Source of the DNA: JAJYBV01 sp021812265
Lineage (GTDB): Bacteria; Chloroflexota; Ktedonobacteria; Ktedonobacterales; JACDGC01
Direction of reading: 5' to 3'
Length of the DNA: 12,878 nt
NCBI GenBank assembly: GCA_027459525.1
Contig: DAIDIC010000166.1
Span: forward strand, 1 to 12,878
This document shows, in pieces, positions 1-6,930 of the stretch. The notes below the pieces were generated by a model. It was not told the origin of the DNA and ran no database searches. It saw nothing but the letters and a program-made list of their open reading frames with translations. The number at the start of each line of letters is the position of its first letter. The stretch's first letter is position 1. The position numbers were made by a program, and so were the translations under genes.

Positions 1-1200
1 GTAAAACGTATTGAAGGTATTTTTGCCGCCGGTGGCGCATATTGCAATTTTCCTGAAACCGTTCCGCAAACATCTGCTATTCGCGCCAGCGCCCGCTTGC
101 TAAATCATGCGCATTCCGCCGAATTGCGCGCCCGGCAAGCCGCTGTTTTGCAAGATTGGTCAACAGCCTTGCAAAACAGTGAAAGCTGGCTGCCGAACAC
201 CATAACTCGCTCTGCGCGGATCGTTGCCACTACCACTATTGGATCTGCTATTGCGCTGCCCCCGGAAGAACAATATTTTGATGTGGCGATAGTTGATGAA
301 GCCGGCCAGTGTTCCCTTATCGATGCGCTGATTCCTATGGCTCGCGCGCGCAAAACCATTTTAGCGGGAGACGATATGCAGCTGCCGCCGGCGGAGAAGT
401 TTGATTTCCAGCAGTGGTTTGACACTAAATCCGGCGCAGGGCAGTCACGAGCAGCGGAATCAAGCGCGTTTGTGCGCAATATCCGCGCGAAAAGTGTTTT
501 TGCCGAGCTGTTTACTGCAACCCCAAATGCGCATAAAACATTGCTGAATATTCAATATCGTATGTCCCCTGAAATTGCCGATCTTGTTTCAAAACTTTTT
601 TATCATTCCGAAATTCTTACCGATGATTCAGCGCAACAACGCGCCGCCGAAAATTCTGTTCCGCTTTTCGACAGACGGATTGTTTTTATTGATACGGCCG
701 ATTTGGCAAACCGCCGTGAAAAACAACACATAAAACATAAAGGATTTATAAATATTCGTGAAGCTGAAATTTTAGCAGATTTGTTTGGCAAAATCCTTAT
801 CGAACATCCGCAAATCAGCGCCGGCGTCATCGTTCCGTACCGCGAACAGGCGCGATATATCAGAAATTTGCTGCTGCAAAAATTTGGCGCTGAACAAAAA
901 ACGGTTATTTGGGAATCAATCAGCACGGTAGACGCTTTTCAGGGCAGTGAACGCGATATTATTTTGTTTGGGTTTACTCGCAGCAGCGAGCAGCGTTCTG
1001 TCGGATTTTTGGCCGAGCAGACCAGATTAAATGTTGCTCTTTCCAGGGCTAAGTGTCAGCTCATTCTAGTGGGAGACACCTCCACACTGCAAAACGCAAA
1101 AGATGACGCTTTTGCCGGCGCAATGCGCGAGATTGCAGATCATATTTATACACATGGAACCTTAATCAACGCCGCAGAATTTTTCAGCGCGGCGCAATAA
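1..1200 (+). CDS. Superfamily 1 (UPF1/DNA2-like) helicase, C-terminal part, cut at window start
   Basis: The frame is open from base 1, so the start and the Walker A motif lie upstream; 399 residues are visible. Counting from codon 1, the SF1 motifs appear in order: motif II DEAGQ (D99-Q103), motif III GDDMQLPP (123-130), an IQYRMSPEI segment typical of UPF1/DNA2-like enzymes (184 onward), motif V DAFQGSERD (311-319) and motif VI NVALSRAK with Arg349. These are the AAA_11/AAA_12 features of ATP-dependent 5'-3' DNA or RNA helicases. The enzyme should be cytoplasmic and bind nucleic acid. The C terminus ends about 45 residues after motif VI with no nuclease domain attached. The next gene begins 18 bp downstream on the same strand, so the two probably form an operon. 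Substrate and role (repair, RNA processing or phage defence) cannot be told from this half. The helicase family call is firm; the specific function is unknown. Confidence 0.93.
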   Translation, partial: VKRIEGIFAAGGAYCNFPETVPQTSAIRASARLLNHAHSAELRARQAAVLQDWSTALQNSESWLPNTITRSARIVATTTIGSAIALPPEEQYFDVAIVDEAGQCSLIDALIPMARARKTILAGDDMQLPPAEKFDFQQWFDTKSGAGQSRAAESSAFVRNIRAKSVFAELFTATPNAHKTLLNIQYRMSPEIADLVSKLFYHSEILTDDSAQQRAAENSVPLFDRRIVFIDTADLANRREKQHIKHKGFINIREAEILADLFGKILIEHPQISAGVIVPYREQARYIRNLLLQKFGAEQKTVIWESISTVDAFQGSERDIILFGFTRSSEQRSVGFLAEQTRLNVALSRAKCQLILVGDTSTLQNAKDDAFAGAMREIADHIYTHGTLINAAEFFSAAQ

Positions 1201-1218
1201 CGGAGCGGCTGCATCGCT

Positions 1219-2331
1219 ATGATATATACAGAACAAAACGTTTCTTATACGCTTTCTCGTATTCAGCAATCTGTGAGTAATCCTATTATTGCGGCGGCAT
1301 ACCTCGATTTGCCGTTTTATGCTGTTATTCTTCGCTTTCAAACCCAATTTCCCATTGAATATCCCTTTTTAGAGCTGAGCGTGTGCCGCTGCGTTGGTGA
1401 AGCAGGTATACACAGCATACAGGATGTGAGTGAATTTCTTGGGGTAAGCGCAGCGCTGATAGAATCAATTACGCATAATTTGTGCGCGGCGCAGATATTG
1501 GAAGCGCAGAATAATATGCTCAGCGCCGGCTCACAGTTGCAAAATTTTCTGCAGTTGCGCTCTATCGGACAAATTCACTTCCATGAGCGGATGGTTTTTT
1601 TTAATGCTTTAACACTCGAACCGCTTATTCCGGCAGAATATGAACAACTGCAATTTGGGCCATTCGGCAGAACTTTGCTTTTTTGCCAAAAAGATTGGAA
1701 TGAGCAGGCGCTTCAGGAAGTTATGCGCGATATATACGCTGCGCAGTTTCATCTGGAAGGGATAGAACAGCTATCCACGCAAGAAATTGATGTGCAGTTT
1801 GCGCCGGCGCTGCTGTTAAAAATTGCAGGTGATGAAGGTGTGGTGTGGCGCATTGCCAGCCCTAAAACTGAAAACATTTTGCCCATGCTTTCTGCGCAGA
1901 CGCAAAAGAACACCGAGATGGCGGAGTTGTTGCCGCATTGTGAGGTCCAAGATTCAGTAAATGGCGTTCATGAATGGCTGCGGCAGCGGGGATTTGCTGA
2001 GAGTGTGATTTTTGACGGTTCCGAAAGAAAGCAGATTCGCGCTTTGGTGAAGCCGGCTGCGCTGAAAATGGAGCATGGCGCGCGTCTCCTTCCGTATATT
2101 GGAACGTTACAAGCGGCAGACAGCGGCGCTGTATTTCAAATTTGGTGTGAAGACGCTGCGGCGCGTAAAAGCGCCGCTAAACAGCGTTTAACTGCGTTTG
2201 CGGCAGCGCAAAAGCTGCAGGTTGGCTTTGCGCAATCTTCAGATATATTGCGCGAATATGGTCAAATTTGGGAAAATTTAGATCTTTCCGCAGAAAAATC
2301 CGATGACGCTTTTCTGAAAAGCTTAACCTAA
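1219..2331 (+). CDS. Unrecognised protein with an apparent winged-helix domain, partner of the helicase
   Basis: I do not recognise this 370-residue protein as a named family. It has no signal peptide or membrane helix. Residues about 47-135 look like a winged helix-turn-helix: a helix (ELSVCRCVGEAG), a Q-D-V-S-E-F-L-G-V helix-turn with following recognition-like helix (about 67-95), then a short beta-like stretch. The remaining 230 residues are mixed alpha/beta without motifs I can assign; I see no HKD, PD-(D/E)XK or Walker motif. The ATG at 1219 is preceded by GGAG at 1202-1205, a rather long spacing of 13 nt. It starts 18 bp after the helicase, suggesting co-transcription and a joint role, perhaps loading or targeting the helicase (inference). 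Its last 9 bp overlap the end of the convergent MerR gene. An SF1 helicase with a wHTH partner is reminiscent of some defence or repair cassettes, but no known system is identified. Confidence 0.8.
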   Translation: MIYTEQNVSYTLSRIQQSVSNPIIAAAYLDLPFYAVILRFQTQFPIEYPFLELSVCRCVGEAGIHSIQDVSEFLGVSAALIESITHNLCAAQILEAQNNMLSAGSQLQNFLQLRSIGQIHFHERMVFFNALTLEPLIPAEYEQLQFGPFGRTLLFCQKDWNEQALQEVMRDIYAAQFHLEGIEQLSTQEIDVQFAPALLLKIAGDEGVVWRIASPKTENILPMLSAQTQKNTEMAELLPHCEVQDSVNGVHEWLRQRGFAESVIFDGSERKQIRALVKPAALKMEHGARLLPYIGTLQAADSGAVFQIWCEDAAARKSAAKQRLTAFAAAQKLQVGFAQSSDILREYGQIWENLDLSAEKSDDAFLKSLT

Positions 2332-2775
2332 TGGATGCAACTGCAGCGCCGGGGAATCTTCTTCAAGTTTTTCGCGCAACCGCTGCAACCGCTGCAGCCG
2401 GCGCTTGGTGGCTTTTTCTATATTGCTCAGCGCCGCCTTTTTGCGCTTAATAATTTCCAGCTCTTGGAGCGCAAGCTCTTCACCACGCCGTAAGAAAACA
2501 ATTTTATCGCGGGTGTTTTGTGAGGATTGAAAGGAATGTGTTAAATCAAGCCGTTCATCCTCATACGCCACCATATCCTTAATTTCGCTGAGGGAAACGC
2601 CCAGTCCTTCTTTCAGGCGTAATATCCGCTCAATTCTAAGAATATCTTCCTCCGAATACAGCCGATAGTTTCCCTCGGTGCGTTCCGGAGGCAGTAAAAG
2701 ACCGATTTCCTCATAATAGCGAAGTGAACGTTTCGTCATTTTAAGCCGGTTTGCAGCCTGATCTATCGTATACAT
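2323..2775 (-). CDS. MerR-family transcriptional regulator (short, no effector domain)
   Basis: 150 residues. The N-terminal 70 residues are a textbook MerR winged helix: YTIDQAANRL (helix-turn-helix 1), MTKRSLRYYEEIGLL and ERTEGNYRLYSEEDI (wing), then the second HTH with RLKEGLGVSLSEIKDMV. Residues about 75-135 are charged and heptad-like, fitting the antiparallel dimerisation coiled coil of the family. There is no C-terminal ligand domain and no cysteine, so it is not a metal or redox sensor of the classical MerR/SoxR type. It may be constitutive, or respond through a partner (inference). MerR proteins act on promoters with an over-long spacer by twisting the DNA. The ATG at 2775 is the only plausible in-frame start, with no close Shine-Dalgarno (the nearest GGAG is 16 nt away). 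The gene runs convergently into the previous one, overlapping by 9 bp, and is divergent from the kinase gene at 3082. Confidence 0.95.
   Translation of the reverse strand: MYTIDQAANRLKMTKRSLRYYEEIGLLLPPERTEGNYRLYSEEDILRIERILRLKEGLGVSLSEIKDMVAYEDERLDLTHSFQSSQNTRDKIVFLRRGEELALQELEIIKRKKAALSNIEKATKRRLQRLQRLREKLEEDSPALQLHPLG
2377..2403 (-). repeat. Short tandem repeat inside the MerR gene
   Basis: Two exact 9-bp copies of CAACCGCTG (2377-2385, 2386-2394) are followed by a diverged third copy (2395-2403). On the minus strand they encode a repeated R-L-Q unit in the C-terminal coiled coil. This is probably a coding micro-repeat with no function of its own. Confidence 0.6.
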
Positions 2776-2819
2776 ATCGATGAAGCAACTGCTCCGTTTC
2801 TTTCCTTATTATGAGATAT

Positions 2820-2848
2820 ATTATATGGCTTTTCTCTGCTGTTGGCAA
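2820..2848 (-). promoter_or_regulatory. Predicted sigma70-type promoter for the MerR gene
   Basis: Reading the minus strand, TTGCCA (forward 2848-2843, 5 of 6 matches to the -35 consensus) is followed by a 17-bp spacer and a perfect TATAAT (forward 2825-2820). Transcription would start near 2813, giving a leader of about 38 nt before the MerR ATG at 2775. This is the best promoter match in the window. A 17-bp spacer is normal rather than the 19-20 bp of classical MerR-activated promoters, so simple constitutive or repressed expression is more likely. Confidence 0.65.
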
Positions 2849-3048
2849 ATGCATGCCTGAAAGAGCCGCGCAGCATATCTGAGTGACCTGAGCAGAAACA
2901 ACGCATAGGCCGGCGCACAGGACAGCAGATACCATAATATAGTTTGGGGGATTCTCGAATTCTCTGCTCCAATCATTTTCAATGCGCGGGTCGATAATTG
3001 CGAAAAATAATGAAAATGGCAAGAAAATACCGGCAAAATCTGAACGGG

Positions 3049-3058
3049 TTGGCGCCAA
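3049..3058. promoter_or_regulatory. Perfect 10-bp palindrome, candidate operator
   Basis: TTGGCGCCAA is a perfect dyad ending six bases before the -10 hexamer of the plus-strand promoter, i.e. in the spacer region where a repressor or MerR-like activator could bind. Caution: its GGCGCC core is common elsewhere in this window, mostly inside genes, so the dyad may be chance. Confidence 0.35.
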
Positions 3059-3061
3059 TTG

Positions 3062-3070
3062 TGTTACAAT
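3062..3070 (+). promoter_or_regulatory. Predicted extended -10 promoter for the kinase/regulator operon
   Basis: TG-T-TACAAT gives an extended -10 element (TG one base before a 5-of-6 TATAAT match). No good -35 sits at 17 bp (GAACGG at 3042-3047), which extended -10 promoters tolerate. The transcript would begin near 3077, almost on top of the earliest start codons of the next gene (GTG 3076, ATG 3082). This implies either a near-leaderless mRNA or initiation at ATG 3103. Confidence 0.45.
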
Positions 3071-3081
3071 AGAGAGTGATT

Positions 3082-5301
3082 ATGTGGATCCCCGAAAGCG
3101 AGATGGAACTTGTGAAAATCGATCCTTTTGCGTATAACATGTTAGGCGATTCTTACCCGGCTAATTTGCCGGGTAAGGCAAAGGCTTCGGCTGCTGTTGG
3201 CAAAATTTCAGCAATTGCCGGCTTTTCACAACTATTTGATAAATTATTTTCTTGCGCGTCACTTGCAGACCTCGTGAAGTTTGCTCCGATATATTGCGCG
3301 GAATATGTGCAATGCGCCAAAGTTGGGTTGTATTTTTGCAGAGAAGATAAATTAGCGCTGGCTAACGCTACCGTTTCAAGCGGTATTCCGTTTGTTTGGA
3401 GCCTGAATGATTCCCAAGAATCTTCGGTATTAAATAACCGAAATATTCAAATGATTGGTAATTATCACGATGGCACACTGCATATTGTTGGGCCGCTTAT
3501 CGGCAGCAGCAGCCCAATTGGCGCCATCATGCTTTTTCCCGGTGACACCGATGTTTCTTGGGGCGCAGATAATCTTGCGCCGTCGCAGCTGTATATTTCT
3601 GCGTTGAAAGATGTTTGCCGGCTGCTTTCGATGCTGATAGATAATTTCCAGCTTTCCGCAGAAAATAGCGAATATTCACAGAAATTAGACTTGATATTGC
3701 AGATAACTTCAACCTTAAACAGCCAAATTATTGATTTTGAAGCGTCGGCAATTATTGTGGAACGGCAAATACAGCGCATTACGAACGCCGATCGCTGTGT
3801 TATTGCGCTGAACAGCCGCACACGTTCTGAATCGGTTAAATGGCTGTCCACAGAAATTATTAAATTTGTTACGAAAACGCACCGGCCGTTGCTGCTGGAT
3901 TCAGTTCCTGGGTCATCGTTTGAAGCGGCGCTGCCAATTGGCATTCACTCGTTTTACGCTTTTCCGCTGGAAAATGATAATCACTGTATTGGTGTGTTGG
4001 CCATCGCTTTTCAAAAACCACAAAATAGTGATAGCTTGAAGTGGGATTTGGTGCGCATTATTGCGAATATTGCCAGCGCGACGCTGCAGCGCATTAAGTT
4101 ATTTGCCGAAACAGAAAACGCCCGCAATCATGCGCGTATGCTGTTGGAACGCATTCAAAATGAAACCCGTGTGAAAGACGCTATTTTGCAAAACAGTCTG
4201 AATGGGTATGTTTCCGTCGATATGGATGGCGTTATTACATTTGTAAACGAATACGCCACCCGCGTTCTTGGTATGGATTCTACCGCCTTAATTGGCAAAT
4301 CTGCCGAAGAAATTTTGCCCCTTGAAGATCCGGGACCACATCTCATTCGGTTAAGTCTGAATAAACGCAATGAAGTGTTTCGCCGCGAAGTGCGTTTTAA
4401 AAAAGCCGATGGAACGGAGCTTTTTCTTGAAAGCGAAGTATTTTCTCTGCGACAGAATGATGGCTCTGACATTGGCGCGTTATGGGTATTTTTGAATATT
4501 ACACAAATACATACGCTTCAATCTGAGCTGGAAAAAATGAATCGCATAGCAATGATGGGTTCGGAAGCCGATAAAATTGCGCATGATATGAGCAATGTGA
4601 TTATGGGCGCGTTGGGCGGTGTGAATAGCATTGAAATAATGGCCGATTCTATTCAATTAAATGACCAAGCCCGCAGTGATTTAGCAATTATCCACTCGGC
4701 AATTAGGATGCTTACTGAAATGGCGACGAATATCCGCGACATTGCTAATCCTAAAACACCGCAATATACTTCATGCGCCGCAGAGCCGTTTATTCATTCC
4801 ATTTTGCTAACCCTAAAACCACGTATTACGAAACAGAATATTCAGGTAGAAACTTATGTTGAACCTGGGGTGACTTTATATATTGATGAAGGCCAGGTTG
4901 CGCGCGCTATCGAGAATTTATGTGTAAATGCAATAGAATCTATGGATAAAGGGGGAACATTAATTATAACTGTTCGCTCCACCACACAACCACTGGCAGG
5001 AGCTACCAACACAGAAGGAGATTTTGTTGATGATTCGGGGCAAACTGCGCTGCTGATGCCCGATTCTAAACAATACGCCGCGGAAATAGTCATTGCCGAT
5101 AACGGCAAAGGTATCCCCAAAGAATATATTGATCAAATTTGGGAGGTTCGGAAAACATTTGGCAAAAAAACCGGAACGGGTTTGGGCTTGGCTATAGTCA
5201 GCCAAGTTGTGGCGGCGCATAAGGGAGAAAAACAAGTGCAAAGTGAGCCGGGTAAAGGAACAATTTTTACATTGCGCCTGCCGGCTTTGCGCAGTGAGTA
5301 G
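3082..5301 (+). CDS. Soluble sensor histidine kinase, GAF-GAF-PAS-HisKA-HATPase
   Basis: 739 residues from ATG 3082, with no membrane segment, so a cytoplasmic sensor. Approximate domains: GAF-like 45-190; second GAF-like 205-340; a helical linker; PAS 360-475 (VSVDMDGVITFVNEYA, then the ADGTELFLES strand region); dimerisation/phospho-acceptor domain with H box AHDMSN, His501, of the HDFNN-like subtype with Asn at H+4; and an ATPase domain with N box NLCVNAIES (Asn616), G1 DNGKG (Asp673) and G2 TGTGLGLAIV (698 on). All catalytic boxes look intact. The ligand is unknown; GAF and PAS domains bind small molecules or redox cofactors. The start is uncertain: GTG 3076, ATG 3082 (AGAGAG 5 nt upstream) and ATG 3103 are all in frame, and the predicted transcription start falls near 3077. 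A 10-bp stem hairpin lies in codons 24-32. The NtrC-type regulator begins 14 bp downstream and is the likely phosphorylation partner. Confidence 0.93.
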   Translation: MWIPESEMELVKIDPFAYNMLGDSYPANLPGKAKASAAVGKISAIAGFSQLFDKLFSCASLADLVKFAPIYCAEYVQCAKVGLYFCREDKLALANATVSSGIPFVWSLNDSQESSVLNNRNIQMIGNYHDGTLHIVGPLIGSSSPIGAIMLFPGDTDVSWGADNLAPSQLYISALKDVCRLLSMLIDNFQLSAENSEYSQKLDLILQITSTLNSQIIDFEASAIIVERQIQRITNADRCVIALNSRTRSESVKWLSTEIIKFVTKTHRPLLLDSVPGSSFEAALPIGIHSFYAFPLENDNHCIGVLAIAFQKPQNSDSLKWDLVRIIANIASATLQRIKLFAETENARNHARMLLERIQNETRVKDAILQNSLNGYVSVDMDGVITFVNEYATRVLGMDSTALIGKSAEEILPLEDPGPHLIRLSLNKRNEVFRREVRFKKADGTELFLESEVFSLRQNDGSDIGALWVFLNITQIHTLQSELEKMNRIAMMGSEADKIAHDMSNVIMGALGGVNSIEIMADSIQLNDQARSDLAIIHSAIRMLTEMATNIRDIANPKTPQYTSCAAEPFIHSILLTLKPRITKQNIQVETYVEPGVTLYIDEGQVARAIENLCVNAIESMDKGGTLIITVRSTTQPLAGATNTEGDFVDDSGQTALLMPDSKQYAAEIVIADNGKGIPKEYIDQIWEVRKTFGKKTGTGLGLAIVSQVVAAHKGEKQVQSEPGKGTIFTLRLPALRSE
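3152..3177 (+). repeat. Strong inverted repeat (hairpin) in the 5' coding region of the kinase gene
   Basis: CTTACCCGGC (3152-3161) and GCCGGGTAAG (3168-3177) are perfect reverse complements separated by a 6-base loop. In the mRNA this makes a 10-bp, GC-rich stem about 70 nt after the start codon. It is not followed by a T run, so it is not an intrinsic terminator. It could slow initiation or early elongation, mark a protein-binding site, or be chance. Confidence 0.75.
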
Positions 5302-5315
5302 GGTTCACCATAATT

Positions 5316-6746
5316 ATGGATATTCTTTCTTTAGCGCATGAACATATTTTAATTGTTGAAGATGACCCGGTGCAGGCAGATTACGCCGCCCGATTTTTGG
5401 CGGCGCGCAACGCTGAACCGGTGATTGCTGAAAATGTTGAACAGGCAATAGAAAAGCTGCGCCACTACGAATGTACATTGGCGCTGCTGGATTATCAACT
5501 GCCTGATGGCACCGGCTTAGATGTGCTGCAGGCTATGTTGCAAATTGCGCCCGATACCCCCGCTATTATGCTGACAAAATTCAGTAATACGCCAACAGCA
5601 GTTAAAGCTATGCAACTTGGCGCGATTGACTTTTTGGAGAAACCTTACACGTTTGAGGCGCTGGAGGTTGCCATAAATCGCGCGTTGAATATGAACGCGC
5701 TGCGCCGTGAAGCTATGTTTTTACGCCGTGAGGTTTTGAATCGCAAAGATGTTCCTGTCCGCGGCTCCAGTGAAGCGATGGCGCAGCTATGGAAAACTGT
5801 AGAGCAAATTGCGCCTTCAAACAGCTCTGCCTTGCTGATTGGGGAAAACGGAACAGGCAAAGAAGTGATTGCGCGCGCTATCCACACACTCAGCAAGCGC
5901 TCTCATGGGCCTTTTATTGCGGTGAACTGTGGCGGAATGACGGAAACACTTATAGAAGATCAACTTTTTGGCCATGAGCCATTTTCATTTACCGACGCCC
6001 GAGCTTTGCGGCGCGGCGATTTTGAATTGGCGCATACAGGGACATTGTTTTTAGATGAAATCGGCGAACTGCCGCTGAAACTTCAGCCAAATTTATTGCG
6101 CGCGCTCGATCAGCGGTCTTTTTATCGTATTGGCGGCGAGCGAGAAATTAAGGTGGATACACGGGTGATTGCGGCAACCTTAAAAGATTTGGAAGGCGCC
6201 ATAGAAAATAATGAGTTTCGCCGTGATTTGTATTATCGATTGAATGTTATTACTCTGCGTATCCCTCCCTTGCGCGAACGGCCCGAAGATATCCCCCTGT
6301 TTACGGCGTATTTTATGGCCACGCTTGGCCGCGAATTGGGCAAACCGAAATGCAAAATCAGTGAATCGGCTTTGCGCGCAATTTTACAATATCATTGGCC
6401 CGGCAATATCCGTCAACTGCGCAATATTATTGAACGCGCCTTAATTATGTGTCCGGGATCTATGATTTTGCCCGAACATTTAGCTCCGGAGCTTACCGCT
6501 CGCTCTGCAGAAAATGCCCGGAGATATTCACCTGATGACCATGCTGAACGCTGGATAGACGCGATGCCATACCGACAATTTCCTGCTATCGATACTTTTT
6601 TGGCGTCGATAGAAAAAATTATTTTAGATAAAACCGTCGCTGAATCGGGCGGAGTTCGGAAAGAAGCCGCCGCTAAACTGGGCCTTACCCCAGATATTCT
6701 GCGACATAGGCTGCGCAAATATCACTTGGCGGATACATTGGATTAA
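5316..6746 (+). CDS. NtrC-architecture response regulator with degenerate GAFTGA loop
   Basis: 476 residues: receiver (about 10-125), AAA+ domain (about 148-375) and Fis-type helix-turn-helix (about 425-470). The receiver has the acidic pair E15-D17, phospho-acceptor Asp59 (LLDYQLPDG), Thr87 and Lys109 (EKPY). The AAA+ domain has Walker A GENGTGKE (176-183), Walker B LFLDEIGE (Asp247, Glu248), arginine fingers in FRRDLYYRL (301-309) and the sensor II WPGNIRQLRN (361-370). The sigma54-contact loop, normally GAFTGA, reads FSFTDA (223-228), so both glycines are replaced. It can probably oligomerise and hydrolyse ATP but is unlikely to remodel sigma54-RNA polymerase in the normal way. TyrR and HupR are known precedents for NtrC-like proteins acting with sigma70. 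It starts 14 bp after the kinase gene, with only a weak GTAGGG-like ribosome site at 5298-5303, and almost certainly pairs with that kinase. Confidence 0.94.
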   Translation: MDILSLAHEHILIVEDDPVQADYAARFLAARNAEPVIAENVEQAIEKLRHYECTLALLDYQLPDGTGLDVLQAMLQIAPDTPAIMLTKFSNTPTAVKAMQLGAIDFLEKPYTFEALEVAINRALNMNALRREAMFLRREVLNRKDVPVRGSSEAMAQLWKTVEQIAPSNSSALLIGENGTGKEVIARAIHTLSKRSHGPFIAVNCGGMTETLIEDQLFGHEPFSFTDARALRRGDFELAHTGTLFLDEIGELPLKLQPNLLRALDQRSFYRIGGEREIKVDTRVIAATLKDLEGAIENNEFRRDLYYRLNVITLRIPPLRERPEDIPLFTAYFMATLGRELGKPKCKISESALRAILQYHWPGNIRQLRNIIERALIMCPGSMILPEHLAPELTARSAENARRYSPDDHAERWIDAMPYRQFPAIDTFLASIEKIILDKTVAESGGVRKEAAAKLGLTPDILRHRLRKYHLADTLD

Positions 6747-6768
6747 ATCGCCATTTATCCCTTGAGCT

Positions 6769-6796
6769 TTGTTATTCCGGCTTTTTTTTGTATACT
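6769..6796 (+). promoter_or_regulatory. Predicted sigma70-type promoter for the OmpR-type regulator
   Basis: TTGTTA (6769-6774, 4 of 6) is followed by 16 bp and TATACT (6791-6796, 5 of 6). The spacer contains a run of eight T (6782-6789). Transcription would start near 6803 and leave an untranslated leader of about 130 nt before the ATG at 6931. It lies just after the stop of the NtrC-like gene, so the second two-component pair appears to have its own promoter. Confidence 0.5.
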
Positions 6797-6930
6797 AAAC
6801 TAAAAATAACTGTAACACTTCAAACCGGCAGAAGAAAAATGAACGAAGTTTCCATCAGTTTGGGCGCCGTTTTTCAATGTTTTAATCCCGCAGATTTGAA
6901 AACAAAATTGCCTGGAGGCGCAGATTATCC

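Larger units (their letters stand above)
2776..3081. other. Intergenic region between divergent MerR and kinase genes
   Basis: About 306 bp without a convincing gene. It holds the minus-strand MerR promoter (2820-2848) and a plus-strand extended -10 with an adjacent palindrome (3049-3070). Between about 2850 and 3040 I see no RNA gene, strong hairpin or terminator. Open frames on the minus strand here begin at weak codons, cover the promoters and resemble no protein family. Such a long divergent spacer suits a regulatory region shared by the MerR gene and the downstream two-component genes (inference). Confidence 0.6.

Noticed and set aside
1..2331. Assignment of the helicase pair to a named defence system such as Mokosh
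   Set aside because: No phospholipase D, kinase or nuclease motif is visible, and the helicase N terminus is missing, so naming a system is not supported.
2741..3058. Minus-strand open frame of 105 codons across the MerR upstream region
   Set aside because: It starts at TTG, overlaps the MerR start in another frame, covers both predicted promoters and resembles no protein family.
6747..6790. Possible intrinsic terminator after the NtrC-like gene, suggested by eight consecutive T
   Set aside because: I could not find a stable stem directly before the T run; at most three base pairs form. The run fits better as promoter spacer.
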